A DNA stretch of 5,573 nt, taken from Actinomycetes bacterium. Its GTDB lineage: Bacteria > Actinomycetota > Acidimicrobiia > Acidimicrobiales > Acidimicrobiaceae. Position 1 is the first letter of the stretch, and the number at the start of each line of letters is the position of its first letter. The notes under the pieces were generated by a model, which was given only the letters and a program-made list of their open reading frames with translations, did not search any database and had not been told where the DNA came from. Position numbers and translations under genes: made by a program. Positions 5,532 to 5,573 of the stretch are shown one piece after another. The stretch is from NCBI GenBank assembly GCA_021792075.1, contig JAJYVK010000129.1:1-5573 (forward strand), written 5' to 3'.

Positions 5532-5573
5532 GCTTGGCGGTCGGGGAGTACGATCGCACGATTGCATTGATAT
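5513..5573 (+). CDS. Partial gene: dihydroxyphthalate decarboxylase-like / substrate-binding fold
   Basis: Only the first 20 codons are present and the gene leaves the window. From ATG 5513 the protein starts MGKCHV and continues SLAVGEYDRTIALI. This resembles the N-terminus of the family annotated as 4,5-dihydroxyphthalate decarboxylase or related ABC-type substrate-binding proteins, which typically begin with a few residues, then a strand with [ST]-L-A-x-G-[DE]-Y-D-R-T. Members have a periplasmic-binding-protein-like fold and often lack a signal peptide; many have unknown substrates. ATG 5513 gives the family's usual offset to this motif. GTG 5507 and GTG 5528 are alternatives, and an in-frame TAG at 5498-5500 bounds the frame. 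Adjacent ribosome-site matches are weak (GGTGG at 5506-5510 is too close). The family call rests on remembered similarity over about 14 residues. Confidence 0.5.
   Translation, partial: MGKCHVSLAVGEYDRTIALI

Noticed and set aside
5551..5566. Two tandem near-identical octamers CGATCGCA and CGATTGCA
   Set aside because: There are only two copies and they lie within the conserved coding motif of the last gene, so codon content explains them.

Overview
The window looks like ordinary bacterial chromosome of moderate GC (a little over half by eye). It is most likely from an actinobacterium, perhaps near the Acidimicrobiia. That guess rests on GTG starts, several starts with TANNNT hexamers 6-7 nt upstream (as in leaderless actinobacterial genes), and the gene types; it is not a firm placement.

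Layout: 1-360 has no convincing intact gene. It holds a possible decayed coding tail (3-109), a small hairpin with a short T-tract (264-287), and the leader of the first gene. A plus-strand pair follows: an AlaC-type PLP aminotransferase (361-1596), then a 212-residue ACT-domain protein with a probable GAF-like C-terminal half (1676-2314). A minus-strand pair reads toward them: an NAD-dependent epimerase/dehydratase (4721-3804), then a glycerol-kinase-like FGGY kinase (3769-2300). The kinase converges on the ACT gene and overlaps its 3' end by 15 bp. Divergent from the epimerase is a GtrA-family four-helix membrane protein (best start 4795, end 5280). After a 232-bp intergenic region, a further gene begins at about 5513 and runs off the window. 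Its first 20 residues resemble the N-terminus of the 4,5-dihydroxyphthalate decarboxylase / substrate-binding-protein-like family.

How the genes fit together: the aminotransferase probably interconverts pyruvate/glutamate and alanine/2-oxoglutarate, and the adjacent ACT protein may sense an amino acid. The epimerase and GtrA protein suggest nucleotide-sugar or polyprenyl-linked sugar handling at the envelope. The kinase probably phosphorylates glycerol, but no glycerol facilitator or glycerol-3-phosphate dehydrogenase is present here. I see no mobile element, CRISPR array, rRNA or tRNA, and no strong case for a new multi-gene system. The most useful second looks are the truncated gene at the right edge with its unusual leader, the leaderless-type starts, and the uncharacterised ACT/GAF-like protein.
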